DNA from: Bradyrhizobium algeriense
GTDB taxonomy: Bacteria > Pseudomonadota > Alphaproteobacteria > Rhizobiales > Xanthobacteraceae
NCBI RefSeq assembly: GCF_003062295.1
Contig: NZ_PYCN01000017.1
Location: 103,392-167,391, forward strand
Direction: 5' to 3'
Length of the DNA stretch: 64,000 nt
This document shows, in pieces, positions 9,461 to 17,949 of this stretch. The notes under the pieces were generated by a model that worked only from the letters and a program-made list of their open reading frames with translations, was not told the DNA's origin and did not search any database. Position 1 is the first letter of the stretch. Each line of letters starts with the position of its first letter. Position numbers and translations under genes: made by a program.

Positions 9461-9531
9461 GTACCGTATTGTTTTTCGCGCGCGATGACGCCAAACTCCG
9501 CGCAACGAAAACAAATCACTACGGGAGCGAC

Positions 9532-11112
9532 ATGTCCGCGCCAGAGCAACTGACGAACCTTGCCGACATGGTGCGGGAGCGCGCCAGAACGCGCGGCGAC
9601 GCGATCGCCTATGAGTTCGAGGGACGCCAGACAAGTTTCGCCGAATTCGACATCAACACCAACCGTGTTGCGAATGCGCTGATCGCGCTCGGCGTCAAGC
9701 CGGGCGAGCGCATCGCCCATCTCGGCAAGAACAGCGACTTCTATTTCGAGCTCTTGATGGGCGCGATGAAGGCCAAGGCGGTGATGGCGCCGGTCAACTG
9801 GCGTCTCGCCGGCCCGGAGGTCGCCTTCATCGTCGCCGACTGCAAGGCGCCGGTGCTGTTCGTAGGCCCCGAGTTCATCACCCAGGTCCGCAACATCAAG
9901 GCGCAATTGCCAGATGTGCATCACGTGATCACGACCGAAGGCGGCGCGCCGGAATGGCAGGATTTCGCAGCCTGGCGCGATGGCGCCAGCAGCGACGACC
10001 CGAAGGTGCCGATCAGCCCGAAGGACATCGCGATCCAGCTCTACACCTCGGGCACCACCGGCAAGCCGAAGGGCGCGATGCTGTCGCACGCCAATTTCCT
10101 CAATCTGGTGAACGCCGGCAGCGAGGCCGAGAAGCCCGAGTGGAACAAATGGACGAACGACGACGTCTCGCTGGTGGCGATGCCGATCTTCCATATCGGC
10201 GGCTCCGGCTGGGGCGTCATGGGCCTCTATCACGGCGCCAAGGGCGTGATCGCGCGCGAGTTCGATCCGACCAAGGTGCTCGATTTCTTCGAGCAGTCCG
10301 GAATTACAAAACTGTTCATGGTGCCGGCCGCGATGCAGTTCGTGGTGCGGCAACCGCGGGCGCGGCAGGTCGATTTCTCCCGGCTGAAATACATGCTCTA
10401 CGGCGCCTCGCCGATTCCTGCCGCCCTGCTGAAGGAGTGCATCGAGGTGTTCAAGTGCGGCTTCGTGCAATTGTACGGTATGACCGAGACGACAGGCACC
10501 ATTGTAGCCCTTCCGCCCGAGGATCATGTCGAGGGGCTGGAGCGGATGCGCTCCGCGGGCAAGGCCCTGCCCGGCATCGAGCTTGCTATCCTCGACCCCG
10601 ACGGCAAGCGATTGCCGCCGCGCCAGGTCGGCGAAATCGCCACCCGCTCCGGCTCCAACATGGCCGGCTACTGGAACCTGCCCGAGGCAACCGCCAGGAC
10701 GCTCGGCAGCGACGGCTGGCTGCGCACCGGTGATGCCGGCTACATGGACGAGGACGGCTATCTCTATATCCACGACCGCATCAAGGACATGATCATCTCC
10801 GGCGGTGAGAACATTTACCCGGCCGAAGTCGAGAGCGCGATCTGCGATCATCCTGATGTCGCGGAAGCCGCCGTGATCGGCATCCCCGACGACAAATGGG
10901 GCGAAGCGGTCAAGGCGATCGTCGTGATGAAGCCGGGCAAGCAGGCGACCGCCACCGACATCATCAATTTTGCCCGCGAGCGCATCGCCGGATTCAAGAC
11001 ACCGAAGTCGGTGGATTTCATGGAGGCGCTGCCGCGAAATCCGTCGGGGAAGATTTTGCGGCGGAATCTGCGCGAACCGTATTGGGCAGGCAAGGACCGG
11101 CAGGTGAACTAG
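9532..11112 (+). CDS. AMP-binding long-/medium-chain acyl-CoA synthetase
   Basis: 526 residues from ATG 9532, chosen because ACGGGAGCGAC precedes it. All adenylation motifs are present: YTSGTTGKPKGAM (residues about 173-185), LYGMTETTG, RTGDAGYMDEDGYLYIHDR, SGGENIYPAEVE and PRNPSGKILRRNLR with the catalytic Lys. It is of the FadD13 / cyclohexanecarboxylate-CoA-ligase-like class by length and motif style. It is a second, only distantly similar paralogue of the synthetase at 5866-7404. Substrate is not determinable. The plus-strand SDR upstream may be in the same transcript. Confidence 0.93.
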   Translation: MSAPEQLTNLADMVRERARTRGDAIAYEFEGRQTSFAEFDINTNRVANALIALGVKPGERIAHLGKNSDFYFELLMGAMKAKAVMAPVNWRLAGPEVAFIVADCKAPVLFVGPEFITQVRNIKAQLPDVHHVITTEGGAPEWQDFAAWRDGASSDDPKVPISPKDIAIQLYTSGTTGKPKGAMLSHANFLNLVNAGSEAEKPEWNKWTNDDVSLVAMPIFHIGGSGWGVMGLYHGAKGVIAREFDPTKVLDFFEQSGITKLFMVPAAMQFVVRQPRARQVDFSRLKYMLYGASPIPAALLKECIEVFKCGFVQLYGMTETTGTIVALPPEDHVEGLERMRSAGKALPGIELAILDPDGKRLPPRQVGEIATRSGSNMAGYWNLPEATARTLGSDGWLRTGDAGYMDEDGYLYIHDRIKDMIISGGENIYPAEVESAICDHPDVAEAAVIGIPDDKWGEAVKAIVVMKPGKQATATDIINFARERIAGFKTPKSVDFMEALPRNPSGKILRRNLREPYWAGKDRQVN

Positions 11113-11119
11113 CCTCACC

Positions 11120-11229
11120 GTCATTGCCTGCGACAAACGCGGAGCGTTTGCGCAAGGGAGCGAAGCGACGAAGCTATCCATCTTTCCGTTATGCCGCGAT
11201 ATGGATTGCTTCGCTTCGCTCGCAATGAC
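11120..11229. repeat. Palindromic intergenic repeat, family C copy 1
   Basis: Ends GTCATTGC and GCAATGAC, with the internal phrases GCGAAGCGACGAAG and ATGGATTGCTTCGCTTCGC. It separates the convergent synthetase and acyl-CoA dehydrogenase genes. Further copies lie at 28894-29001 and 47478-47560. Confidence 0.8.
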
Positions 11230-11237
11230 GGCGGAGC

Positions 11238-12512
11238 TCAATGCTTCCCTGCTCCCATATACCCAAACAGGAATCCCGCCACTTTCCGCTTCTGGATTTC
11301 CTCGCTGCCCTCGGTGATGCGGTAGCGGCGGTGGTGGCGGTAGATGTGTTCGAACGGCTTGTGGCGTGAATAGCCCATGCCGCCGTGGACCTGCATGGCG
11401 CGGTCGGCGGCTTCGCAGCACAGCCGGTTGGCCCAAAAATTACACATCGACACCCGGTCGGAGAGCGTGTGCTCGACCTGCGCCTGGGTGAGCTGGTCCA
11501 TCTCCCACGCGGTCTTGCGGATCAACAGCCTGAGCATCTCGGCCTGCGTCGCAAGCTCGACCAGCGGCCACTGGATCGCCTGGTTCTCAGCCAGCGCCTT
11601 GCCGAATGGTTTTCGCTCGCGCGCGTATTTGACGCTCTCGTTGATGCAGTAGACCGCAGCGCCCAGCGAACTTGCCGCCTGCCGGATGCGGTTCTCGTGC
11701 ACAAAACATTGCGCCAGCGATAGTCCGCGGCCGATTTCGCCGAACAGCGCATCCTCAGGCACGAACACATCGGTGAAGCTGACGCGCGGATGATCCGTCG
11801 GCATGTTGAAGGTCCACATGTATTCCTCGACCTTCACGCCCGGGCTCTTGGCCGGCACCAGCAGGCAGGTAATGCCGCGCGCGTCGCCGTCATTGCCGGA
11901 CGTGCGGGCAAACAGCGCGCAATGGGTCGCAACATGCATGCCCGTGGTCCACATCTTCTGGCCGTTGATGATCCAGCCCTTGACGTTGTCACGGGTCGCC
12001 TGAACGGCCCTGGTTTCCATATGCGTCGCGTCGGAGCCGTGCTCGGGCTCGGTGAGACCAAACGTGATGCGATACTTGCCTGTGATCGAGCCGTCGATCA
12101 TCGCCTTCTGCGCATCGGTGCCGTAGCGGTCGAGCATGGTTACAATCGGCAAATTGCCGACGATCGAATGTTCGTTCTGCAAATCATTGTGCAGGCCGAG
12201 GCCTTTCGAGGCAAAATGCTCACGGATCACGGCCATCCAGAGGTTGGAGCCATCCTTGCCGCCATAGCGCTTCGGGATCGCGAAGCGCAGATGGCCCGCG
12301 GCGTCCGCGAGGTTCTTGGCCTTGCGCAGCAGCGCTTCCCATTCATGCCGCGGCAGGCCGCCGTTCTCGAAATCGGTGCGCGCCCATTCGCGGCGATGAT
12401 CGAAGAAGCGGATGTTGTCGTCGGCCTCCTCCAGCGGCTTGATCTCGCGCGCGATGAAGCGGTCGAGCTCATCGAGATAGGCGACAAGGTCTGCAGGCAG
12501 GTTGAAATCCAA
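11238..12512 (-). CDS. Acyl-CoA dehydrogenase
   Basis: 424 residues if translation starts at TTG 12512, which I prefer: GGGAGAGACTGCC lies just upstream and family-like sequence (LDFNLPADLVAYLDELDRF) begins exactly there, while the 34 residues of a longer frame are arginine-rich and unlike the family. FAD-binding TEPEHGSDAT in the middle domain, RIRQAASSLGAA, and MQVHGGMGYS plus RYRITEGSEEIQ at the C-terminus, with the EGSEEI in the place of the catalytic Glu loop. It removes hydrogens from C2-C3 of an acyl-CoA and passes electrons to ETF. It is a typical ACAD, distinct from the ACAD10/11-type gene at 20283. Confidence 0.92.
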   Translation of the reverse strand: MDFNLPADLVAYLDELDRFIAREIKPLEEADDNIRFFDHRREWARTDFENGGLPRHEWEALLRKAKNLADAAGHLRFAIPKRYGGKDGSNLWMAVIREHFASKGLGLHNDLQNEHSIVGNLPIVTMLDRYGTDAQKAMIDGSITGKYRITFGLTEPEHGSDATHMETRAVQATRDNVKGWIINGQKMWTTGMHVATHCALFARTSGNDGDARGITCLLVPAKSPGVKVEEYMWTFNMPTDHPRVSFTDVFVPEDALFGEIGRGLSLAQCFVHENRIRQAASSLGAAVYCINESVKYARERKPFGKALAENQAIQWPLVELATQAEMLRLLIRKTAWEMDQLTQAQVEHTLSDRVSMCNFWANRLCCEAADRAMQVHGGMGYSRHKPFEHIYRHHRRYRITEGSEEIQKRKVAGFLFGYMGAGKH

Positions 12513-12735
12513 GGCAGTCTCTCCCGGAAATGTCGTTTGTTTTGATTTGCGTTTAGGCGCTATGCAGCGCTCCCGCTCGGATCGATTTAGGTTGGAAGAC
12601 CCGGTCCAAGTCAAGCAACGGAATGAGGCTTGGCACGCGCAGGCGCCTTGCGTAATTGGATGGTATCGGACGCCGCGCTGGCGCTATGATCGTGGTCAAT
12701 ATTCTTCTCCGCAGAAAATCGAAACGGGAGCAAAC

Positions 12736-13515
12736 ATGGATCTGAAATTCTCCAAGGTAACGCGCAAGGGCCCGATCACGATCATCACCCTGTCGCGGCC
12801 CGAAGTGTACAATGCGTTGCATATCGACGCGCATTTCGAACTCAACAAGGTGTTCGACGATTTCTGCGCGGACCCTGCGCAATGGGTCGCGATCGTCACC
12901 GGCGCCGGCGACAAGGCGTTCTGCGCCGGCAACGATCTGAAGTGGCAGGCGGCGGGGGGAAAGCGCGGCTGGGACAAGGGCGGTTTTGCCGGCCTCACCT
13001 CGCGGTTCGACTGCGACAAGCCGATCATCGCCGCCGTCAATGGCGTGGCGATGGGCGGCGGTTTTGAAATCGCGCTGGCGTGCGACCTCATCATTGCCTC
13101 GGAGAATGCCACCTTCGCGCTGCCCGAGCCGCGCGTTGGCCTCGCGGCCCTCGCCGGCGGCGTGCACCGCCTGCCGCGGCAGATCGGGTTGAAGCGCGCC
13201 ATGGGCATGATCCTCACCGCGCGCCATGTCTCGGCCAAGGAGGGGCTTGAACTGGGCTTCGTCAACGAAGTGGTGCCCGCCGGGGAAGCGCTGACGGCGG
13301 CCGAGCGCTGGGCGGAGACGATCTGCAAGAACTCGCCGATGTCGATCCGTGCCTCCAAGCAGGCGATCCAGCGCGGGCTTGACGGATCGCTGGAACAGGC
13401 GATCGCCGAGCAGCGCGAGTACCCGGCCGTGAAGGCGATGGCGGCCTCGCAGGACTACATCGAGGGGCCGAAGGCGTTTGCGGAGAAGCGTCCGCCGAAA
13501 TGGCTGGGGAAATAA
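12736..13515 (+). CDS. Crotonase-family protein (enoyl-CoA hydratase / CaiD-like)
   Basis: 259 residues from ATG 12736, after AACGGGAGCAAAC. Crotonase fold with DKAFCAGNDLKW and GVAMGGGFEIALACD. ALPEPRVGL retains the first acidic residue, but the position of the second catalytic Glu (AMEMxLTG in rat hydratase) is Gly here (AMGMILTARH), as in carnitinyl-CoA dehydratase-type members. The reaction is therefore uncertain within the superfamily. It is divergent from the acyl-CoA dehydrogenase at 11238-12512 and convergent with the DUF6285 gene. Confidence 0.88.
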   Translation: MDLKFSKVTRKGPITIITLSRPEVYNALHIDAHFELNKVFDDFCADPAQWVAIVTGAGDKAFCAGNDLKWQAAGGKRGWDKGGFAGLTSRFDCDKPIIAAVNGVAMGGGFEIALACDLIIASENATFALPEPRVGLAALAGGVHRLPRQIGLKRAMGMILTARHVSAKEGLELGFVNEVVPAGEALTAAERWAETICKNSPMSIRASKQAIQRGLDGSLEQAIAEQREYPAVKAMAASQDYIEGPKAFAEKRPPKWLGK

Positions 13516-13524
13516 GGATCCCTT

Positions 13525-13559
13525 GTAGGATGGGTAGAGCGAAGCGAAACCCATCCTAC
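13525..13559. terminator. Near-perfect hairpin between convergent genes; repeat family D, short copy
   Basis: GTAGGATGGGT and ACCCATCCTAC pair around GAGCGAAGCGAA. It lies between the stop codons of two convergent genes (13515 and 13556) and could end transcription from both sides, although no clear T-run is present. It is a short form of the repeat at 18651-18728 and 22408-22487. Confidence 0.5.
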
Positions 13560-13930
13560 GATTTCCCCAGCTCCCTTTTGTACGACGCGTAGTTCGGCTG
13601 ATCGACGGCGAGCTTGTCCATCGTCGTCTGCCAGAGATGTTCTGCCAACCCCGGCGTCTGCAGATCGACCTCGCCTTTGGCAATCTTGTCCGATAGCGCG
13701 CGATTCAATTCGATCAACGTGCCATCCGCGCCGGTCAACTGCTTCAGGCGCTCAGACTCCGCGGCATCGCCCCCCTGCTCCAGCGCCAATTGCCGCGTGA
13801 CCAGATCCAGCGCGTTGATGCCGACGCGGAGCTTGAAGGCGTCGTGGCCCTTGATCACGGGAGTGATCTCGTTGCGGAGGAAATCCGCGACCGCCTTGAT
13901 CAGTTCGGTGGGTGTCGGTTCGTCCTGCAT
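13556..13930 (-). CDS. DUF6285-like small protein (LvaB-like candidate)
   Basis: 124 residues from ATG 13930, with an AGAGAGATTAAG ribosome site. It begins PTPTELIKAVADFLRNEITP and continues with a segment FKLRVGINALDLVTRQLALEQ, features I associate with DUF6285 proteins, small all-helical proteins of unknown structure-function usually encoded beside APH-fold acyl-CoA kinases. It is the third gene of a minus-strand operon: crotonase (15759-14974), kinase (14977-13988), then this. In the Pseudomonas putida levulinate pathway a small protein, LvaB, works together with the kinase LvaA; the same arrangement suggests this protein assists or stabilises the kinase. The link to LvaB is from memory and context, not an alignment. 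Confidence 0.75.
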   Translation of the reverse strand: MQDEPTPTELIKAVADFLRNEITPVIKGHDAFKLRVGINALDLVTRQLALEQGGDAAESERLKQLTGADGTLIELNRALSDKIAKGEVDLQTPGLAEHLWQTTMDKLAVDQPNYASYKRELGKS

Positions 13931-13948
13931 CTTAATCTCTCTTTTTAG

Positions 13949-13993
13949 GCATGATCTTATCCGAAAACCGGTTCCCACTTTTCGGGATCATGC
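13949..13993. repeat. Palindromic repeat, family H copy 1, overlapping a stop codon
   Basis: GCATGATC at one end, GATCATGC at the other, with inner CGAAAACCGG. It sits in the 57-base gap between kinase and DUF6285 genes and overlaps the kinase stop codon at 13988-13990. A second copy lies at 15910-15955. Confidence 0.8.
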
Positions 13994-14977
13994 CTTCCCT
14001 CTCGGAGCAAGCAATCTCAGCAAATCGATTTCCGTCTCCGACGAACGCCGCCCGATCATGGCGCGCTCCATCGAGTGATCGGGGCCGGAGCGAAAGCGCT
14101 GCATCATGCCGCAGCACATGATGCCCCAGCGCAGCGTGCCCATCACTTCCCAGAACATCACGCGATCGGGGTCGGCCTTGCGGCCGGCTTCCTCATAGCC
14201 CGCGAATAATTCTTCGCGCGAACCAAAACCGCCGACCGGCTTGTCGATCTCGCCGAAGCGCCAGGAGTTGACGCAGATCCACCCCAAATCTTCCATCGGG
14301 TCGCCGAAATGCGCCAGCTCCCAATCCAGCACCGCGCGGACGCCGTCGGGGCCGATGATGAGGTTGCCATGGCGGAAGTCGCCATGCACCAGCGTCACCT
14401 CTTTCGACGGCCCGGGATCGCGCTCGCGCAGCCAGCGCAGCGCCAATTCGAACACCGGACGAGGCCGGCCGAAGCTGCGGTATTCCCGCTCGAGGTCGGC
14501 AATCTCCTTTGTCGCGCTCATCTCGCGCAGCTTCGGCAGTTTGGATGACGGCAAGCCGTGAATGCCGGCGATGACCTTGCCGAGCTGTCGCGCCAAAATC
14601 GGCCGCGCCTTGGCGAATTGCTCATCGCGAAGAATCTTGCGCGCGATGGTCTCGCCCTCGATGCGCTGCATGATGAAGCCGGTGCCGAGTTCGTCCTCGG
14701 GCTTCAGCACACGCATCACGCGCGGCGACGGCAGGCCGGCGTCATGCGCGAGCTGCATCAAGACAGCCTCGGCATCGAGGCCGGCGGCCCGTCCCGGCGA
14801 CGCGCCATAGCCCGGCGGCGCCCGGCGCAGGATGGCGCCGGTGGTTCCGCCCGCGTGCACGATGTCGAACGTCCAGGTCTCCTGGCTGGCGCCGCCGGAA
14901 AGTTTGGCGGCCCCAGTCACGCCGGTCGCTCCCGGATACCAGGAGGCGACGCAGCGTCCGAGTTGTTCCTCGATCAT
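13988..14977 (-). CDS. APH-fold phosphotransferase, probable hydroxyacyl-CoA kinase (ACAD10/11-kinase / LvaA type)
   Basis: 329 residues. It is an aminoglycoside-phosphotransferase-fold kinase: the catalytic loop HGDFRHGN is at 198-205 (Asp200 base, Asn205 Mg ligand) and LDWE at 217-220 replaces the DFG motif. The run VLDWELAHFGDPMEDLGW and the N-terminal SGGASQETW are like the kinase domain fused to acyl-CoA dehydrogenase in ACAD10/ACAD11 and the free kinase LvaA, which phosphorylate 4-hydroxyacyl-CoAs. It is not an antibiotic-resistance enzyme by context: it overlaps an enoyl-CoA hydratase gene upstream by ATGA (14974-14977) and precedes a DUF6285 gene. The stop codon is supplied by repeat H. 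Confidence 0.85.
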   Translation of the reverse strand: MIEEQLGRCVASWYPGATGVTGAAKLSGGASQETWTFDIVHAGGTTGAILRRAPPGYGASPGRAAGLDAEAVLMQLAHDAGLPSPRVMRVLKPEDELGTGFIMQRIEGETIARKILRDEQFAKARPILARQLGKVIAGIHGLPSSKLPKLREMSATKEIADLEREYRSFGRPRPVFELALRWLRERDPGPSKEVTLVHGDFRHGNLIIGPDGVRAVLDWELAHFGDPMEDLGWICVNSWRFGEIDKPVGGFGSREELFAGYEEAGRKADPDRVMFWEVMGTLRWGIMCCGMMQRFRSGPDHSMERAMIGRRSSETEIDLLRLLAPRGKA

Positions 14978-15759
14978 TTCCCTTTGAACTTGGCGGGACG
15001 CTTTTCCAGGAACGCGGCGACGCCTTCCTTGAAATCCTCTGCTGCGCCCGCGATGCGTTGCGATTCGAATTCGAGGTTAAGCTGATCCTCGAAGGAATTT
15101 TCCGGGCTGTCCCAATAGAGTTTTCGGATCAGCGACAGCGCGATCGTCGGCCCATTGGCGAGTTCATGCGCGAGTTTCATCGCCTCTTCCATCAGCACCG
15201 CATCGTCATGGACGCGGTTGATGAGGCCCCATTCCAGCGCCTTCTCGGCCGGCAGCCGCTCGCCCATCAAGGACAATTCGACCGAACGCGCCTTGCCGAT
15301 CATGCGCGGCAGCAGCCAGGTCGAGCCGCAATCCGGCACCAGGCCGATGCGGCGGAACGCCTGCAGGAAATAGGACGAGCGCGCGCACACGATCATGTCG
15401 CCCATCAATGCAAAGCTCATCCCGGCGCCGGCGGCGGGACCATTGACCGCCGACACGATCGGGCAATGCAGCCGGCGCAGGCGCCGCAGGAACGGATGGA
15501 AGCCGATTTCCAGCGAGGAGCCGGCGTTGCTCTTGCCGGGCTTGTTGCGGCCCTGCAGATTGGCGCCGGTGCAGAACGCGCGCCCGGCGCCGGTCAGCAC
15601 GAGGCAGCGCACCTCCTCCCGCTTCTCCTCGATCGCGTCGAGCGCCTCGCCGAGGCCGCCCAGCATGTCCATCGAGACCGCGTTCATGACCTCCTGATGG
15701 TCGAGCTTGAGAATGGCGACCGGGCCATCGAAATCGAGCGTGACGTGCTTGAACTGCAT
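14974..15759 (-). CDS. Crotonase-family protein, PaaG-like
   Basis: 261 residues. GRAFCTGANLQG and GPAAGAGMSFALMGD make the oxyanion hole. The run QAFRRIGLVPDCGSTWLLPRMIG has no Glu at the first catalytic position but carries the Asp of LVPD, the pattern of PaaG-type isomerases; the second position has Glu (SVELSLMG). The name could be enoyl-CoA hydratase or isomerase. It is the first gene of an operon and its TGA overlaps the ATG of the kinase gene, suggesting translational coupling and a shared pathway, for example hydration or double-bond migration of the enoyl-CoA made after phosphate elimination. Confidence 0.88.
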   Translation of the reverse strand: MQFKHVTLDFDGPVAILKLDHQEVMNAVSMDMLGGLGEALDAIEEKREEVRCLVLTGAGRAFCTGANLQGRNKPGKSNAGSSLEIGFHPFLRRLRRLHCPIVSAVNGPAAGAGMSFALMGDMIVCARSSYFLQAFRRIGLVPDCGSTWLLPRMIGKARSVELSLMGERLPAEKALEWGLINRVHDDAVLMEEAMKLAHELANGPTIALSLIRKLYWDSPENSFEDQLNLEFESQRIAGAAEDFKEGVAAFLEKRPAKFKGK

Positions 15760-15909
15760 TGCTTCCTCATGACTTGTGTTTACGCGCTATTTCGCTGCGC
15801 GGAAGATCTGAAGGGGTTCTCGGCCCATATTTGATTTTCCGGGCGCGCTTGTCCATGCTTGCCGCAGAACATCTGCCCGCCACCGGGCGCAAACCTGTTA
15901 TTGTTTGTG

Positions 15910-15955
15910 CATGATCTTTTTCGGAAAACCGGTGTCCACTTTTCCGGATCATGCA
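15910..15955. repeat. Palindromic repeat, family H copy 2
   Basis: GCATGATC at one end and GATCATGC at the other, with inner CGGAAAACCGG. It lies in the divergent gap upstream of the SDR at 15988 and of the crotonase at 15759. Confidence 0.8.
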
Positions 15956-15987
15956 CTAACTTGCTCCAAACAAAATGGGAACACCCA

Positions 15988-16767
15988 ATGAGCATCTTTG
16001 ACCTCACCGGCCGCACGGCGGTCATCACGGGCGGCAATGGCGGTATCGGCCTTGGCATCGCGCAGGCGCTGAACGCGCAAGGCTGCAACGTCTCGATCTG
16101 GGGCCGCAACGCCGACAAGAACAAAAGCGCAGCCGCAACCATGTCGGCCGGTCCCGGCAAGGTCGATACGCAAATCTGCGACGTCAGCGATCCCGCCTCC
16201 GTCAAGGCGGCGATGAAGACCACGCTCGAAACGTTCGGCCGGGTCGACGGCTGTTTTGCGAATGCCGGTATCGGCGGCGGCGGACGGCGCGCCTTCATCG
16301 ACCGCACCGAGGAGGAATGGCGAAAAATGTTCGCAACCAATCTCGACGGCGTCTTCCATGTGTTCCAGGCTGCCGCCCGCCACATGACCGAACGCGCCGA
16401 GGCCGGCGACAGATTCGGCCGGCTGGTCGCCACCTCGAGCCTGGCGTCGCTGTTCGGCACCGCGCGCAACGAGCATTACGCCGGCACCAAAGCGGCGCTG
16501 AACGCGCTGTGCCGCGCGCTTGCCGTTGAGCTCGCGCGGCACGGCGTCACCGCGAACGCGATCCTGCCCGGCTGGATCAAGAGCGACATGACCTCCGGCC
16601 TCATGGCCAACGACAAATTCGTCGCCAACGTGATGCCGCGGATTCCGGTGCGCCGCTTCGGCGAGCCGACGGATTTCGGCGGCATCGCGGTGTACCTTAT
16701 GAGCAAGGCGTCGTCGTATCATACGGCGGATTGTTTTGTCATCGATGGCGGGTACACAGCGTTTTGA
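15988..16767 (+). CDS. SDR-family oxidoreductase
   Basis: 259 residues from ATG 15988, preceded by AAATGGGAACACCC. Cofactor motif TGGNGGIG at about 12-19; NAGIGGGG in the NNAG position; catalytic SSLASLFG serine and YAGTK Tyr/Lys pair. C-terminal DCFVIDGGYTAF is typical of classical SDRs. In the levulinate pathway an SDR (LvaD) interconverts the 4-keto and 4-hydroxy acyl-CoA; this gene, divergent from the kinase operon with a 230-base gap, is a candidate for that role, but that is inferred only from position. Confidence 0.87.
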   Translation: MSIFDLTGRTAVITGGNGGIGLGIAQALNAQGCNVSIWGRNADKNKSAAATMSAGPGKVDTQICDVSDPASVKAAMKTTLETFGRVDGCFANAGIGGGGRRAFIDRTEEEWRKMFATNLDGVFHVFQAAARHMTERAEAGDRFGRLVATSSLASLFGTARNEHYAGTKAALNALCRALAVELARHGVTANAILPGWIKSDMTSGLMANDKFVANVMPRIPVRRFGEPTDFGGIAVYLMSKASSYHTADCFVIDGGYTAF

Positions 16768-16789
16768 GGGTGGGTGTGGCGCAATCGCC

Positions 16790-16825
16790 GTCGTCCCTGC
16801 GAACGCACGCGTTCGCAGGGACGAC
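16790..16825. repeat. Palindromic intergenic repeat, family B copy 3 (short)
   Basis: GTCGTCCCTGCGAACG followed directly by CGTTCGCAGGGACGAC: the two arms of the family B repeat with almost no spacer, just downstream of the SDR stop codon. Confidence 0.75.
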
Positions 16826-16902
16826 GGACGAGCTTTCGGAAGAGGTCGCAGTCATGCGTCCGGATTGTGCTTGCGCACAATGCAAATTGGTTCGCAGGCC
16901 AT

Positions 16903-16996
16903 AGGGTGGGCAAAGCGAAAGCGTGCCCACCCTCAAGACGTGCGCTCGGCGATAGATGGTGGGCACAGCGCTGACGCGCCTTTGCCCACTCTACGC
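16903..16996. repeat. Palindromic intergenic repeat, family F copy 1
   Basis: Begins AGGGTGGGCAAAGCGAAAGCG, has an internal GATGGTGGGCAC and ends near TTTGCCCACTCTACG. It lies between the convergent SDR and htpX genes. A second copy is at 25715-25838. Confidence 0.7.
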
Positions 16997-17010
16997 GACT
17001 TCGCGTCAAT

Positions 17011-17949
17011 CTATCCCCACGGACCGCGTGTAGCCGAGGGCCGGCCCCACGGGCTGCGGCGCGGATAATTGCCGCGGGCGTTGACGGAAAGCGTGCCGCC
17101 GTGCGCGCCCATCTCCGCCGCGAGCTGCTGCAGCGCGGCGATGCGGTTCTCGGTCGAGGGGTGCGTCGTAAACAGATTGTCCATGCCTTGGCCCGACAGC
17201 GGGTTGATGATGAACATGTGCGCGGTCGCCGGATTGCGCTCGGCTTCCGGGTTCGGCACCACATGCGCGGCATTGGCGATCTTGGACAGCGCCGACGCGA
17301 GCCACATCGGCTGGCCGCAGATGCGCGCGCCGAGATCGTCGGCGGCGTATTCGCGGGTCCGGCTGATCGCCATCTGCACCAGCATGGCGCCGAGCGGCGC
17401 CAGGATCATCATGGCGATCGAACCGATGATGCCGGGGCCGTTGTTGTCGCGGTTGCCGCCGAAGAACATGCCGAATTGCGCCAGCATCGAGATGGCGCCG
17501 GCAATCGTCGCAGTTATGGTCATCAGCAGCGTATCGTGATTCCTGATATGCGCGAGCTCGTGCGAGATCACGCCGGCGAGCTCCTCGCGGCTGACCGACT
17601 GCACCAGACCGGTGGTGACCGCGACCGCCGCGTTTTGCGGATTGCGGCCGGTGGCGAACGCGTTGGGCTGCGGCTCGTCCATCAGAAACACGCGCGGCAT
17701 CGGCAGGCCGGCGCGCCCGGCCAGCTCGGCCACCAGATTGAAGAGATCGGGCGCGGTGCGCTGGTCGACCTCATGGGCGCCGTACATCGACAGCACCATG
17801 CGGTCCGAATTCCAGTAGGCGAATATGTTCATCGCAGCCGCGATCACGAGCGCGATCATGGCGCCGCTGGCGCCGCCGATCAGATAACCGACGCCCATGA
17901 AGAGGCCGGTAAGACCGGCCAGCAGAATGGCAGTCTTGAAATAGCTCAT
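17011..17949 (-). CDS. htpX: Membrane zinc metalloprotease HtpX
   Basis: 312 residues, M48 family. Two hydrophobic segments lie near the N-terminus (about 7-25 and 29-46) and further hydrophobic stretches at about 145-165 and 177-195. The zinc site HELAH is at 130-134, followed by the downstream YAADDLGARICG Glu/Asp region. HtpX degrades damaged inner-membrane proteins with the active site in the cytoplasm, partnering FtsH. The C-terminal tail after the family's conserved part is short and Gly/Pro-rich. It stands alone and is divergent from the VOC gene, with a 317-base gap between them. Confidence 0.95.
   Translation of the reverse strand: MSYFKTAILLAGLTGLFMGVGYLIGGASGAMIALVIAAAMNIFAYWNSDRMVLSMYGAHEVDQRTAPDLFNLVAELAGRAGLPMPRVFLMDEPQPNAFATGRNPQNAAVAVTTGLVQSVSREELAGVISHELAHIRNHDTLLMTITATIAGAISMLAQFGMFFGGNRDNNGPGIIGSIAMMILAPLGAMLVQMAISRTREYAADDLGARICGQPMWLASALSKIANAAHVVPNPEAERNPATAHMFIINPLSGQGMDNLFTTHPSTENRIAALQQLAAEMGAHGGTLSVNARGNYPRRSPWGRPSATRGPWG

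Noticed and set aside
9343..11436. 697-codon open frame on the minus strand, antisense to the acyl-CoA synthetase
   Set aside because: It is an artefact of high G+C third positions opposite a clear adenylate-forming enzyme; the translation is rich in Arg, His and Ala without domains.
13988..14977. Aminoglycoside resistance gene
   Set aside because: The APH fold is real, but the overlap with a crotonase gene and the LDWE/ELAHFGDP pattern point to an acyl-CoA kinase.
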